Counted from the first letter of the stretch, positions 46,854-57,390 are shown. The stretch: DNA of 64,000 bases from Pseudomonas cannabina (GCF_900100365.1 NZ_FNKU01000001.1:2170001-2234000), one strand, 5' to 3'. Translations and numbers: made by a program. The notes: a model not told the origin generated them from the sequence alone.

Positions 46854-48461
46854 TCAGGCATCCTGCAAAATCAGATCAGCCCCCTTCTCCGCCACCATCA
46901 GCACCGCCGCGTGGGTATTACCGCTGGTGACGTTCGGAAAGACCGAGGCATCGATGATCCGCAGCCCTTGCAGCCCGTGGACTTGAAGGTGTTTGTCCAC
47001 CACTGATGTCTGTGGGTCTGTGCCCATCGCGCAGGAGCCGCACAGGTGGTAGATCGAGCCGCAGTTCTCGCGGAAATACTGCAACATCTGCTCATCGGTC
47101 TCGACGGCTGGCCCTGGCAGCACCTCAGCGACGATGATGCTTTTGAGCGCGGGAGCCTGCATGATTTTGCGCATCAGTCGGCTGCCCTGAATCACTTCGT
47201 CGATGTCTTTTTGCGTGCTCAAGTAGTTGGGGTCGATCAGCGCCGCTTCGCGCGGGTTGTTCGAGGCAATCTCGATGCTTCCACGGCTGGTGGGGCGGCA
47301 CGGGTTGAAGCACAGCAGGAAGCCTGAGCACGGTTCGGGTTTGAGGCTGGCCTTGTTGTTTTTCGGGATCTGGTACGACAACGGGTTGAAGTACAGTTGC
47401 AGGTTCGGATGGGCCTGGGCGTCGGTGCCACGGAAAAAGCCGCCGGCCTGGTTGACGCTCATGGCCAACGCGCCTTTGCGGGTCAGCAGGTATTCAAGAC
47501 CGAGCTTGAATTGCCCCAACAATGAGCCGAGCTGATCATTCAGGGTCGGGATGCTGGCCTTGTAGTAGTAGCTCACGCACAGGTGGTCTTGCAGGTTCTG
47601 CCCTACCGCTGGCAGGTGTTTGACCAGTGGTATCTGGTGCCTGGCCAATAATTGCTGATCCGCCACGCCGGACAGTTGCAGTATCTTCGGCGTGTCGACC
47701 GCTCCGGCACACAGGATCACTTCCTTGCGGGCACTGAAGGTGCGAACCACCCCGCGCTGGGTCACGGAAATACCCGTTGCCCGCTGGTTGTCGAAGATGA
47801 CCTTGTCGACCAGTGCGTAGTGCTCGACCGTCAGGTTCGGTCGGCTCAGGGCCGGGTGCAGATAGGCGAAACTGCTGGAACTGCGCTGGCCGTTTTTGGT
47901 GTTGACGTCATAGATACCCGAGCCCTCGAAGGTCGGGCCGTTGAAGTCGTCACTGTGCGGATAACCCAACTGGTCGCACCCTTTCAGGAACACGTCACAG
48001 ATGGGGTGGGTATGGCCCTTCATCGGGGTGATGCCAATCGGCCCGCTTCCGCCATGGTATTCACTCTCGCCCAGCGGGTGGTTTTCCAGCTTGCGAAAGT
48101 ACGGTAACACGTCCTTGAAACTCCAGCCGTCGTTGCCGTTGGCCGCCCAGTCATCGAAGTCGTGGGCCTGCCCGCGAACGTAGACCATGGCGTTGATCGA
48201 GCCCGAGCCACCCTGCACCTTGCCACGCGGTGCGTAGATCTCGCGGTTGTTCAGTTGCTTTTGCGGCTGGCTGTAATACATCCAGTTGAAGGTCGGGTTG
48301 TAATACATTTTGGCGAAACCGACCGGAATCCTGAACCACAGCGAACTGTCCTTGCCGCCCGCTTCCAGCAGCAACACGCTGTACTGCCCGGAGGCCGAGA
48401 GCCGATTGGCGATGATGCAACCGGCCGAGCCTGCGCCAGCGATGATGTAGTCGTATGTCAT
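46854..48461 (-). CDS. GMC-family FAD oxidoreductase (choline dehydrogenase-like)
   Basis: A 535-residue cytoplasmic GMC oxidoreductase. The FAD motif YIIAGAGSAGCIIANRL is at about 5-21 with LLLEAGG at 30-36; PRGKVQGGSGSIN is the first family signature. The catalytic His is in YHLCGSCAMG, and the SGNTHAAVLMVAEKGADLI C-terminus is standard. It oxidises an alcohol; the substrate is unknown. It is the last gene of a minus-strand run with a dehydratase (broken), an MFS carrier and an aldehyde dehydrogenase, so it may turn an alcohol or polyol into an aldehyde. Confidence 0.9.
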   Translation of the reverse strand: MTYDYIIAGAGSAGCIIANRLSASGQYSVLLLEAGGKDSSLWFRIPVGFAKMYYNPTFNWMYYSQPQKQLNNREIYAPRGKVQGGSGSINAMVYVRGQAHDFDDWAANGNDGWSFKDVLPYFRKLENHPLGESEYHGGSGPIGITPMKGHTHPICDVFLKGCDQLGYPHSDDFNGPTFEGSGIYDVNTKNGQRSSSSFAYLHPALSRPNLTVEHYALVDKVIFDNQRATGISVTQRGVVRTFSARKEVILCAGAVDTPKILQLSGVADQQLLARHQIPLVKHLPAVGQNLQDHLCVSYYYKASIPTLNDQLGSLLGQFKLGLEYLLTRKGALAMSVNQAGGFFRGTDAQAHPNLQLYFNPLSYQIPKNNKASLKPEPCSGFLLCFNPCRPTSRGSIEIASNNPREAALIDPNYLSTQKDIDEVIQGSRLMRKIMQAPALKSIIVAEVLPGPAVETDEQMLQYFRENCGSIYHLCGSCAMGTDPQTSVVDKHLQVHGLQGLRIIDASVFPNVTSGNTHAAVLMVAEKGADLILQDA

Positions 48462-48519
48462 GCACGGTTACCGCATAAGTCTGTTATCGAACCCGCCCGA
48501 CACCGGACGGGCAATCCCG

Positions 48520-49737
48520 TCAGCCTCTGGCTGGCGATGTGTCTTTCACATCAGCCGGGGTCGCGGCCATTTGCAGATGCAGGCGCTCGCCGGTGTACGG
48601 CGAATGCTTGCGCACCACGTCCATGTTCAGCTCCACCCCAAGGCCCGGCTCGGTGGGCGGGATGATGTAGCCGTCCTCCCATTGCAGCGGTCGGGTCAGC
48701 ACTTGGGCATGGAAACCGCCCCAGGTCATGATGCTTTCCTGAATCAGGAAGTTCGGCGTACAGGTCGCCAGCTGAAAACTTGCCGCAGCGCCAATAGGCC
48801 CGTTGTAGAGGTGTGGGGCAATCTGCGCGTAGTAGGCCTCAGCCATGCTCGCGATCTTCTTGGCCTCCAGCAGGCCGCCACAGCGGGCGACGTTCATCTG
48901 CAGGATCGAAGCGCCGCCTGCCTGCAACAATTAGAAGAATTCGTACTTGGTGGTCAGTCGCTCGCCCGTGGCAATCGGGATGGTGGTCTTGGCCGCAACC
49001 TGCGCCATGGCCTCTTCCTGGCCGGGCGGCACCGGTTCTTCAAACCACAGCGGGTCGTACTTCTCAAGGCGCTTTGCCAGGCGAATAGCCGAGGACGGCA
49101 CCATTTGCCCGTGCGTGCCAAACAGCAGGTCGCACTTGTCACCGACGGCCTCGCGGATCTTGCGACAGAACGTTTCGCAGCGCTCCAGCACTTCCAGCGA
49201 CAGCTGGTGCCCGGAGTACGCGGTGTAAGGCCCGGCCGGGTCGAATTTGACGGCGGTGAAGCCTTTGTTCATGTTTTCAATCGCGCACTCGGCAGCCAGG
49301 TCCGGGTCGTCGTAGTCGTACTCGCCCCGGCTGTTCACCGGGTACAGATAGGTTTAGGAACGCAGGCGCTCATTAACCTTGCCGCCCAGCAGTTCGTACA
49401 CCGGCTTGTTTGCCGCCTTGCCGATGATGTCCCAGCAGGCCATCTCCAGGCCGCTGACCACGCCCATCATGGTCAGGTCCGGGCGCTGGGTGAAGCCGCT
49501 GGAATAGGCCTGCCGAAAAAAGCGCTCGATGTGATGCGGATCATGGTTGAGCAGATAACGCTCGAACACGTCCTCAATGATCGGCAGCATGGCTTTCGGG
49601 CCGAACGTGGCGGCGTAGATTTCGCCCACGCCTTCAATGCCGCAATCGGTCTTGAGTTTGACGAACAGCCAGTACATACCACCGATATGGGGAGGCGGAA
49701 CGGCAACAATGTGCGTTTCAAGGGCGACGACTTTCAT
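48520..49737 (-). pseudogene. Mandelate racemase/enolase-superfamily dehydratase with two nonsense codons
   Basis: The frame of 405 codons from ATG 49737 encodes a mandelate-racemase-type enzyme (sugar-acid dehydratase group): TTCGIEGVGE-like opening, AVKFDPAGPYT with the catalytic-Lys region, WFEEPVPPGQEEA, and IATGERLTTKYEFF. In-frame TAA stops lie at codons 128 (49354-49356) and 269 (48931-48933), with the same frame open before, between and after. Tyr-to-stop would explain the first. With both present the full protein cannot be made. The GMC gene follows by 58 bp, and the MFS gene precedes by 18 bp. Confidence 0.85.
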
Positions 49738-49755
49738 CTCAGGCACCTGTCTTGA

Positions 49756-51072
49756 TTAAACATTCTGTAGCAAGGATTTACGGTTGATGCGGGCACGCAG
49801 GCTCAGGGCAGCAAGAATCCCGAGCAGGCCGACAAAGGCGATGTAGCCGAAATACAGGCGGTAACCGGGGGCACCGGGAAAGTGCTCGGTCAGGTAGCCG
49901 TTGATCAACGGAATGAAGGCGTCCGGCAAGTAGCCGATCACCGAGACAATGCCAATGGCCAGTCCGGTGATGCGCAGCGGGATGTTGCAAGTGTCGAGGA
50001 TCGCCCAGTACAGGCCGCGAATCGCATACGCCATCAGGCCGATGAAAATCACGGTGCCGATCAGTAGCCCCAGGCTGTTGATCGCCGGGAAGACGATCAG
50101 GCCGAACATGGCCAGAGTGGCGAGGGTCAGCGCGACGATCAGCACCGATATGTTCGAGGACCGGTCACCCAGAAAACCGCCGCCCAGGCCGCCAATCGGC
50201 CGCATCCACAACTTGAGGGTGGTAATGGTGCCCGCCATGATCGCGGTCATGCCATTGCCTTGCAGGTAATCGGAGAAGCTGTATGTGGCCCAGAACAGGT
50301 GATAGCCGCAGAACACAATCGCCGTCACCAGCCACAGCTCAGGGATTTTCGCCAGCGTCATCAGGTCGCTGAGCAGGTTGTATTTGCCCTTCTCCACCGC
50401 GGCGGTGTCTTGCAGGGACGCAGGGTCTTTGACCAGCACCAGCACACAACCGATGGCGATGCAGGTGAAGGCATACAGGTAGACCACCTGTTTGAAGCCT
50501 TCGCTGGACGACTGGCCACGGCTTTCGGTGGCAAACGCGAACAGCGCCAGGGCCACCGTTGCCAACAAGGCTTCGACCAGACCGCGACCGCCGTCGAGGA
50601 TGCCGAAGAAGCGGCCTTGTTCAGTGTGATGGGCGATCATCTTCACCCGCTTGAGCACTGAGGCCCAGAAGGTCAGCCCAGTGGTCAGCCCCCAACAGCC
50701 GAAGATGATCATCAGCCCGGTCATCGACGGCACCGTGGAATACCAGAGCCCCAGCACACCGGTGGCCACCAGCGAAAAGAAGATCAGAAAGCGCGGCGCA
50801 ATCCGGTCTGCCAGCCAACCGCTGGGCAAGTAGCTGAGCAGGAAGATCGTCCCCAGCATCGAGTACAGATAGCCCAGCTGGCTGTGGTCGATCTGAAACA
50901 CCTCAAGCATGGTGGTCTGATAGACCTGACGCAGGTACAGGATCGGGTAGATCGCACCTGCGGCCAGCACCAGTAACATCAGTTGGAAATAACGACGTCC
51001 GGTGTCGCTTTGATTTTTTGGGCCCGGGCTCGAACCCTGAATGGCGGCAACGGTGGTTGCAGGCTTGGACAT
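49756..51072 (-). CDS. MFS transporter of the sugar-acid type cluster
   Basis: A 438-residue MFS protein with 12 hydrophobic segments and the loop motif SGWLADRIAPRF near residue 84. It has no long loops beyond the usual centre. It lies between the aldehyde dehydrogenase and the dehydratase gene, so it probably imports the compound handled by this cluster. A sugar acid or polyol is likely by context, but this is inference. Confidence 0.88.
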   Translation of the reverse strand: MSKPATTVAAIQGSSPGPKNQSDTGRRYFQLMLLVLAAGAIYPILYLRQVYQTTMLEVFQIDHSQLGYLYSMLGTIFLLSYLPSGWLADRIAPRFLIFFSLVATGVLGLWYSTVPSMTGLMIIFGCWGLTTGLTFWASVLKRVKMIAHHTEQGRFFGILDGGRGLVEALLATVALALFAFATESRGQSSSEGFKQVVYLYAFTCIAIGCVLVLVKDPASLQDTAAVEKGKYNLLSDLMTLAKIPELWLVTAIVFCGYHLFWATYSFSDYLQGNGMTAIMAGTITTLKLWMRPIGGLGGGFLGDRSSNISVLIVALTLATLAMFGLIVFPAINSLGLLIGTVIFIGLMAYAIRGLYWAILDTCNIPLRITGLAIGIVSVIGYLPDAFIPLINGYLTEHFPGAPGYRLYFGYIAFVGLLGILAALSLRARINRKSLLQNV

Positions 51073-51151
51073 GTATGCGACCTCGGGCTGCCCGATGAAA
51101 CGGGCGCCCTTGATAGTTATTTTTATTGGATGAGTGCGTGTGGCTGCCGCG

Positions 51152-52582
51152 CTAGTACTTCATGACCACCAGGCGGGTCTGGGTGTATTCGAGCATGCCG
51201 TGCTTGCCGTCATCGCCGCCCAGGCCCGAGCGTTTCCAGCCGGCATGAAAACCCTGATACGGGTCCGCCGGGGTGCGATTGACGTACAACTCGCCGGCCT
51301 CGATGGCGTTGGCCACTTTCAGGGTGGTGCGGTAGCGCTCGGTGAAGAGCACCGATGACAGGCCAAACTGGTGATCGTTGGCCATCGCCAGTGCTTCGTC
51401 GATGTCGCGGTACTTGAGCACCGGCAGCACCGGGCCGAAGATTTCTTCCTGAATGATTTCCATGTCCTGACGGCAGTTGCCAAGCAGCGTCGGCGGGTAA
51501 AAATGGCCACTGCCCTGCGGGATAAAACCACCGGCTTCCAGCACCGCACCGTCGGCTATCGCTCGCTCGACCATGGCGTGAATGTTCTGTTGCGCGCTGG
51601 CGCTGACCAGAGGGCCCATCAGGCTGGCGTCGCTGGAACGGTCGCCGAACTGCACTGCGCTGATCTTGCTTTTGAGCAGCGCAAGGAATGCGTCGTAAAC
51701 GCTTTCCTGCACATATACCCGCTCTACCGCCGTACACAACTGGCCGCAATGGGTGGTCTTGGACGCCACGATGGCAGTGGCAGCGGCTTCCAGGTCGGCG
51801 TCGGCTTCGATGATTGCCGGGGTCTTGCCGCCCAGTTCCAGCGAGGGTTTGGCGATGTTGGTCTTGCAGTAATCCAGCACGACCCGACCGGCATTGACGC
51901 TGCCGGTCAGGGTGATCATGCCGACCGCCTTGTGGGTGCACAGCGCAGCCGCAGTGGCGTGGTCCATGGTCAGAATGTTCACCACCCCCACAGGCAGGCC
52001 CGATTGCTGCACAGCCCTGGCGATCTCGAAGGCCGAGATCGGCGTGTTGTTGCTCGGCCGCACAACCACCGTGTTGCCGGCAATCAGCGCCGGGGCGATT
52101 TTGCGCAACAAGGTATATACAGGGTAGTTGAACGGAATCAGGCAGGCGACAACGCCCATCGGCGCGCGCTGCAGAAGCAGATTTTCGTCCGGGGTATCGC
52201 TGGGGATGATCTTGCCTTCGATGCGTCGCGCCCACTCGGCGTGATAGCGGGTGATCTGCGCGGCGTAACGCGCTTCATTGCTGGCGTCCTCGACGCTTTT
52301 GCCGGACTCGGCAGCCAGCGCCTCCCCGATGTTTTCCGCACAGTCATCAAGTGCATCGGCCAAAGCCCGCAGGTGTTCGGCGCGCTCGATACTGGTCAGC
52401 TGGCCCCAGGCTTTCTGGGCTACGGCGGCAGCGGCTACCGCAGCAGAGGCTTGTGCGGTGGTGGCCGCCGAAACGTACCCCACCAGCGCTTCGGTTGCCG
52501 GGTTGTAAACTGCTATCAGCGCCTCGCTGGCAGACTCGATGAATTGACCGTTTACAAAATTTCGTTCGGATCGCATGTGCAT
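51152..52582 (-). CDS. NAD(P)-dependent aldehyde dehydrogenase
   Basis: A 476-residue aldehyde dehydrogenase with all main parts: LELGGKTPAIIEADADLEAA with the general-base Glu, catalytic Cys in TTHCGQLCTAVERVY, and the C-terminal EIFGPVLPVL. It resembles the lactaldehyde/glycolaldehyde dehydrogenase branch. It would oxidise the aldehyde formed by the GMC enzyme or by aldol cleavage to an acid. Two ATGs six bases apart at the start; the first is used. Confidence 0.9.
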   Translation of the reverse strand: MHMRSERNFVNGQFIESASEALIAVYNPATEALVGYVSAATTAQASAAVAAAAVAQKAWGQLTSIERAEHLRALADALDDCAENIGEALAAESGKSVEDASNEARYAAQITRYHAEWARRIEGKIIPSDTPDENLLLQRAPMGVVACLIPFNYPVYTLLRKIAPALIAGNTVVVRPSNNTPISAFEIARAVQQSGLPVGVVNILTMDHATAAALCTHKAVGMITLTGSVNAGRVVLDYCKTNIAKPSLELGGKTPAIIEADADLEAAATAIVASKTTHCGQLCTAVERVYVQESVYDAFLALLKSKISAVQFGDRSSDASLMGPLVSASAQQNIHAMVERAIADGAVLEAGGFIPQGSGHFYPPTLLGNCRQDMEIIQEEIFGPVLPVLKYRDIDEALAMANDHQFGLSSVLFTERYRTTLKVANAIEAGELYVNRTPADPYQGFHAGWKRSGLGGDDGKHGMLEYTQTRLVVMKY

Positions 52583-52700
52583 TCGCCCATCGTTGTTTTT
52601 ATCCAGTCCCTACAGTCTTGGTATCCCGAGGGCGTTGAACAAACGATTTATTGAGCGGTGAAACATTCGAAAAATGCAGGTTACATCTATCCAGCCCCCT

Positions 52701-53632
52701 TCAACTCGCGGCAGTGGACGGCTCCAGTTGCCGCTGCGCCAACCAGATTTCCTCCTGCAGCCAGCGGCTGAACACCTGCAACTGTGGCATTGACGTTTGC
52801 TCCGGCCGGGTCACCAGCCAGTAGGACTGATGGCCCTCCACATGCACGTTGAGCATCTGGGTCAACTGCCCGCTGGCCAGCTCCGACGCCACCATGTGCC
52901 AGTCGGCAATGGTGATGCCCAGGCCCTCGATGGCGCCGCGAATGGCAAGGTCAAGCAGGTCGAATTCATAGCCGCCCTGGGTGTCGACGCCACTGATCTT
53001 TGCCGCATCCAGCCAGTGTTTCCAAGTCAGGTAGCGCTGGTCTTCACGGGCCAGCACGTGCAGCAATGTCAGGCGGTTGAGGTCGATGGCGCCTTCACTC
53101 GATTCGCGTGCATACAAGGAAGGCGCACACACCGCGATATGCCGTTCCTGTATCAGCAACGAGCTGTCCAGACCGTCCCATTCGCCATCGCCAAAACGGA
53201 TAGCACAATCCAGCGTAGCGGTTTCCGCCAGGCTGTCCTGCAGTTGGGTGGTGATGCTCAACTCCAGTTCCGGGTGCTTCTCGCGCAGGCGTCCCAGGCG
53301 CGGCATCAACCAGCGGCTGGTGAAGGTCGGCGGCGCATTGATGTGCAGCCGGTTGACATGGGATTTTGCTGGATGCTGCGCACCGTCAGCTCGATCTTGT
53401 CGAAGGACTGGTGCAGCGCGCGTAGCAATACGCGGCCCGCGCTGCTCAATTCAAGGTGATGATGACGCCGTTCCAACAGGTTTTCGCCAAGCTGCTCTTC
53501 CAACTGACGCACCTGTCGGCTGACCGCGCTCTGGGTGACATTGAGCAGTTCTGCTGCGCGGGTAAAGCTGCCGGTGCTGCCAGCCACTTCGAAAGCCTTG
53601 AGCGCGTTGAGCGCGGGCATTTTGCGTTTCAT
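52701..53632 (-). pseudogene. LysR-family regulator (GcvA-like), frameshifted
   Basis: The N-terminal 90 residues (from MKRKMPALNALKAFEVAGST, helix-turn-helix at 20-50) are in one frame and the LysR effector domain (NRLHINAPPTFTSRWLMPRL onward) is in another. The switch is near the T run at 53364-53367. One missing base there restores a continuous protein of about 310 residues like GcvA. It may be a true mutation or a sequence error in a short homopolymer. The regulator belongs to the adjacent catabolic cluster, transcribed in the same direction as the aldehyde dehydrogenase. Confidence 0.8.
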
Positions 53633-53853
53633 GAAGGTTACTCGCGCAGGTGCTGATCAGCGCCAAGCATCCCACGCGCTACAGGAAATATCCCGAGCAA
53701 CGTGCATTTTTGTGTTGCTCTAGATGACTGACAGGCAGCTGGAAAAACTGAAACGTGTGCTGTTCGAATTGCTCTCCGGGGTGTTATGAGGGATTCGCGC
53801 TCAACTGACGACAGAGAACGGGCTTCTGCCCGGAGGGCGTAGGAGATTCCGGA

Positions 53854-54022
53854 GGTTACGACGGCTGCGATGGGCTGCGGAGCGGCCCTGAAACAGACGA
53901 CCTCGGCTGTGTCTGATACACCGAGGCGGATGATTTTGCTGCCGGTTCCCGGCAGCTCGCGGACAAGTCCGCTCCCACATTAACGCAGTTCGCGGACAAG
54001 CGAAGCGTCGCCCGGTCTGCTC
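53854..54022. repeat. Repeat-rich gap: dispersed repeat copy 2 and two REP elements
   Basis: The gene-free stretch 53633-54125 carries a second copy of the dispersed repeat of 5097 (starting 53854) and two REP elements at 53954-53979 and 53987-54022 with CGCGGACAAG cores. I see no gene in it. Confidence 0.6.
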
Positions 54023-54125
54023 TTAAACCTGACAAGATCACGGACGATCGACGCACACGAACCAAAAAAGCACGGCAGCCTGCCCCTGGGATGAAGTCAG
54101 CCGAAACGTTGTGCATGCTTGGGTA

Positions 54126-55619
54126 TTAACACACCACCCGCCTCAGAGCCTTCTGCCATTCCTGATACAGGCCATCCAGATTCAGGCCAGGAACGGGGTC
54201 GAAGCGTTCGCGTTGTCTTTCCAGCGCTTGCAGGTCGGCGGCGTCATTCCAGAGGCCGAGGGCTTTACCTGCCAGGTGTGCAGCGCCCAGTGCCGAGACT
54301 TCCGGTGACAGGCTGCGGATGACCGGGCGTTGCAGCAGGTCGGCGAGAAATTGCATGAGCCAGCGGTTGCGGGTTGCGCCGCCGTCGACCCAGAGTTCCT
54401 TGAGCGGGCTGCCGATGTCGGCCTGCATCGCGTCGAACACGTCGCGAATCTGATAGCCGATGGATTCAAGCGCCGCGCGCATGATGTGTGCACCAGAACT
54501 GCCTTCCGTCAGGCCGCAAATCAGCCCTCGGGCATCGGCCTGCCAGTGTGGCGCGCCGAGACCGGACAGCGCCGGCACAAAGTACACGCCGCCATTGTCA
54601 GCCAGTTGCGCGGCCTGTTCGCTGAGGGCATGGATAGACTCACCGGCCACCAGCCGCGCAGCCCACTGAACGGCCGCGCCGGTGTGAACGATGTTGCCTT
54701 CCATGGCGTAGGTCGGTATCGCGCCGTCGTGCCAGGCCAGTGTCGTCGACAGACCGTGGCGAGAGGCGATGGGCCCGGCCATTGGCGTCATTAATGAAGA
54801 ACCGGTCCCGAGCGTCGCCTTGACCAGTCCGGGGGCAAAACCGCCCTGCCCGTACAGCGCCGCATGCGAATCGCCGATCATCGACAGAATCGGAATACCG
54901 GCATCGAGCCCGTCGACTGCCACGGTATGAGCAAACAGGCCTGAGCTGGGTTGGATAGCGGCCAGAGCAGCGGCAGGGATCGAAAACAGCTCAAGCAATT
55001 GCGGGTCCCATTCGCAGCTTTGCAGATTGAACAGCTGGGTGCGGGCTGCATTGGAATAGTCGGTGGCAAATACATGTCCGCCGCTGAGTTTCCAGAGCAA
55101 CCAACTGTCGAGTGTCCCCAGGCAGATGTCGCCTGCCGCTGCGCGAGCGTGACCGTCGTCCAGATGATCAAGAATCCAGCGCATTTTGCCTGCGGAAAAC
55201 ATCGGGTCGAGGGCCAGTCCGGTTTTGTCCAGAATCATGGCTTCGTGGCCCTGAGCGTGCAGTTCATTGCACAGCGGCAACGAACGGCGGCACTGCCAAC
55301 TGATGCACGGCGACACGGGTGCCCCGCTGGCCCGGTTCCACGCCACCACCGACTCGCGCTGATTGCTGATGGCCAGCGCGCTGATCGGACGCTGTAAACC
55401 AGTCATGCAGTCTGCTATCGCCTCAAGCGTGGCCTGCCAGATCAGCAGCGGGTCCTGCTCCGAGTAACCGGCTTGCGGGTGGCTGATGCTCAAGGGCCGC
55501 GAGCCACGGGCGACGACTTGCCCCAGTTGGTTGACCAGCACGGCCTTGGCGTTGCTGGTGCCTTCATCGATGGCCAGAATCAGCGGGGAGTGTTCGTTCA
55601 TGTTCTGAGTACCCGACAT
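54126..55619 (-). CDS. FGGY-family carbohydrate kinase
   Basis: A 497-residue sugar kinase of the FGGY family, which phosphorylates ketoses or polyols with ATP. The N-terminal phosphate loop LAIDEGTSNAKAVLV is at about 14-28, the hinge region carries GDSHAALYGQGGF, and LWVDGGATRNRWLMQFLAD near 406 is the ADP-binding part. The frame starts at 55619 with MSGTQNMNEHS; a second Met at residue 7 is possible. It follows the two transketolase genes with a 12-bp gap. Xylulose, erythrulose or apulose are all plausible substrates by context. Confidence 0.88.
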   Translation of the reverse strand: MSGTQNMNEHSPLILAIDEGTSNAKAVLVNQLGQVVARGSRPLSISHPQAGYSEQDPLLIWQATLEAIADCMTGLQRPISALAISNQRESVVAWNRASGAPVSPCISWQCRRSLPLCNELHAQGHEAMILDKTGLALDPMFSAGKMRWILDHLDDGHARAAAGDICLGTLDSWLLWKLSGGHVFATDYSNAARTQLFNLQSCEWDPQLLELFSIPAAALAAIQPSSGLFAHTVAVDGLDAGIPILSMIGDSHAALYGQGGFAPGLVKATLGTGSSLMTPMAGPIASRHGLSTTLAWHDGAIPTYAMEGNIVHTGAAVQWAARLVAGESIHALSEQAAQLADNGGVYFVPALSGLGAPHWQADARGLICGLTEGSSGAHIMRAALESIGYQIRDVFDAMQADIGSPLKELWVDGGATRNRWLMQFLADLLQRPVIRSLSPEVSALGAAHLAGKALGLWNDAADLQALERQRERFDPVPGLNLDGLYQEWQKALRRVVC

Positions 55620-55631
55620 GCAGAAATGCCC

Positions 55632-56564
55632 CTAACGCAAACGTGCAGCGGCCGCAACAATGCCGTCCGCATCGATGCCATGCAAAGCACGCGTCGGCTC
55701 ACGGGCACCCGCTGCTGCGTATTCGCCATCACCAATGCCGAGGCGAATCAGGCTGATGCCCAATGCGTTCTCGGCCAGCAATTCAGCCACCAGGCTGCCG
55801 AGCCCGCCGTTGATATTATGTTCTTCGACGGTAATCACCCCACGGCTGCCGCTCAGGGCGCTGACCAGCGCATCACGTTGCAGCGGACGAATCGAAGACA
55901 GGTTGATGACTTGCGCGTCGAGCCCCTGCTCCGCCAGCCGCGCCGCAGCGTCGACCGCCTCATGCACCACCGAACCGAGTGCGACGATGGTCAGGTCTGA
56001 ACCACGGCGCAGGATATCGACGTTTCCGGGCGCGAAGCGATAGCTGGAATCATGCAGTTCACGCAGTGGCTTGCCGTCGAGGCGGACGTACACCGGGCTG
56101 TGATAACGCAGGGCGTAATCGATGATCTGTCGGCACTCGAGCGGGTCCGACGGGGCGAAAATCTGCACGTTGCCGAAACCGCGCATCACCGAGATGTCAT
56201 CCAGACAGTGATGGGTGCTGGCCAGCGGCCCATAACTGGTGCCTGAATTGAGACCGAACATTTTGACGTTGGCCTGGTTGTAGCAAACATCGACCTTGAC
56301 CTGTTCGTTGGCACGGGAAATCAGGAACGGCGCGGCGTTGCAGGTGGCGGCGATCTTGCCACCCAGCGCCAGGCCGGCGGCGACGCCCACCAGCGACTGC
56401 TCGGCAATCCCGACGTTGATGACCCGCTCCGGGAAACGCTGCATGAACGGGGCTATCTTGGCGGTGGATGTCGAGTCGCTGACCACCGGCACGAGGTCTA
56501 GGCCTTCTTCGACGGCAGCGATAAAAGCTTCCACCATGACAGTGGCAAAATGTTCACTCGCCAT
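55632..56564 (-). CDS. Transketolase, C-terminal subunit (split)
   Basis: A 310-residue protein equal to the pyrimidine-binding plus C-terminal parts of transketolase. The catalytic Glu is in INVGIAEQSLVGVAAGLA (about 53-70), and residues 190-300 form the C-terminal domain. Known split transketolases, such as the apulose-4-phosphate enzymes, are built this way. It overlaps the N-terminal subunit gene by 11 bp, so the two are translated together and form the enzyme jointly. Confidence 0.9.
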   Translation of the reverse strand: MASEHFATVMVEAFIAAVEEGLDLVPVVSDSTSTAKIAPFMQRFPERVINVGIAEQSLVGVAAGLALGGKIAATCNAAPFLISRANEQVKVDVCYNQANVKMFGLNSGTSYGPLASTHHCLDDISVMRGFGNVQIFAPSDPLECRQIIDYALRYHSPVYVRLDGKPLRELHDSSYRFAPGNVDILRRGSDLTIVALGSVVHEAVDAAARLAEQGLDAQVINLSSIRPLQRDALVSALSGSRGVITVEEHNINGGLGSLVAELLAENALGISLIRLGIGDGEYAAAGAREPTRALHGIDADGIVAAAARLR

Positions 56565-57390
56565 GATTCAACTCCTCCAGCGCTGCGCTGACTTCGTCAC
56601 CTTTTGGCACCCGATGGTGCCATTCCGGCCGAGCTTCGATGAACGAAACGCCTTTGCCCTTGATGGTGTGGGCAATCAGCACCTGAGGCGCGCCCTTGCG
56701 CACCTGCATCTGCTCCAGGGTGCTGACCAGTTGTTCGACGTCGTTACCGTCGCACTCGCTGACCGCAAAGCCGAACGCGGCCCATTTCACGTCGAGCGGG
56801 TCCAGCGGCATGATCTCTGCGGTCAAACCCGCCAGTTGCAGCTTGTTCTTGTCGACGATCACGAACAGGTTGTCCAGGCCGTACTTGGCGGCGGCCATGG
56901 CCGCTTCCCAGTTGGACCCTTCGGCCAGTTCGCCGTCGCCGGTCAGCACGTAGATGCGCTTGTTACTCCCAGACATTCTGGCCGCCAGCGCCAGGCCCAC
57001 CGCAACCGGCAGGCCGTGACCCAGCGCGCCGGTGTTGAGTTCGATGCCTGGCGTCTTCTGCCGCACCGGGTGGCCCGGCAGGCGCGAATTGAAATGCTGA
57101 TAGTCCGCCAGCCATGCCTCGGGAATGTATCCCGCCTGCGCCAGACAGCAATACAACCCGCCGACCCCGTGGCCCTTGCTCTGAATGTAGATATCGCGTT
57201 CCGGGTCTTCGATACGCTCGGGGCCTGTATCGAGAATCCGGAAATACAACGTGGCGAGGATGTCGGTTTCTGAAAGATCAGCCCCCGTATGCCCGCCTGC
57301 TGGCGACGCGGCGTTCAGGGTGATGACATTGCGTCTGATCAGGCGGGCCTGTTCTTTGATCTGCTGGGCGTCGTAGCGGAAGGCATTCAT
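56554..57390 (-). CDS. Transketolase, N-terminal subunit (split)
   Basis: A 278-residue protein with the thiamine-diphosphate motif GDGELAEGSNWEAAMAAAKYG (starting at about 152) and ending in the GDG...N element. The ATG at 57390 is preceded by AGGAG. Opening MNAFRYDAQQIKEQARLIRRN is typical. It is the first gene of the minus-strand arm (tkt-N, tkt-C, kinase), divergent from the ABC importer. Confidence 0.9.
   Translation of the reverse strand: MNAFRYDAQQIKEQARLIRRNVITLNAASPAGGHTGADLSETDILATLYFRILDTGPERIEDPERDIYIQSKGHGVGGLYCCLAQAGYIPEAWLADYQHFNSRLPGHPVRQKTPGIELNTGALGHGLPVAVGLALAARMSGSNKRIYVLTGDGELAEGSNWEAAMAAAKYGLDNLFVIVDKNKLQLAGLTAEIMPLDPLDVKWAAFGFAVSECDGNDVEQLVSTLEQMQVRKGAPQVLIAHTIKGKGVSFIEARPEWHHRVPKGDEVSAALEELNHGE

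Noticed and set aside
48520..49737. Recoding of TAA as an amino acid in the dehydratase gene
   Set aside because: Three unrelated TAA contexts with no recoding signals; ordinary nonsense mutation or sequence error is simpler.
53306..53632. Programmed frameshift in the LysR gene
   Set aside because: The run of four A/T is not a known slippery site and LysR proteins are not made this way; a one-base loss explains it.
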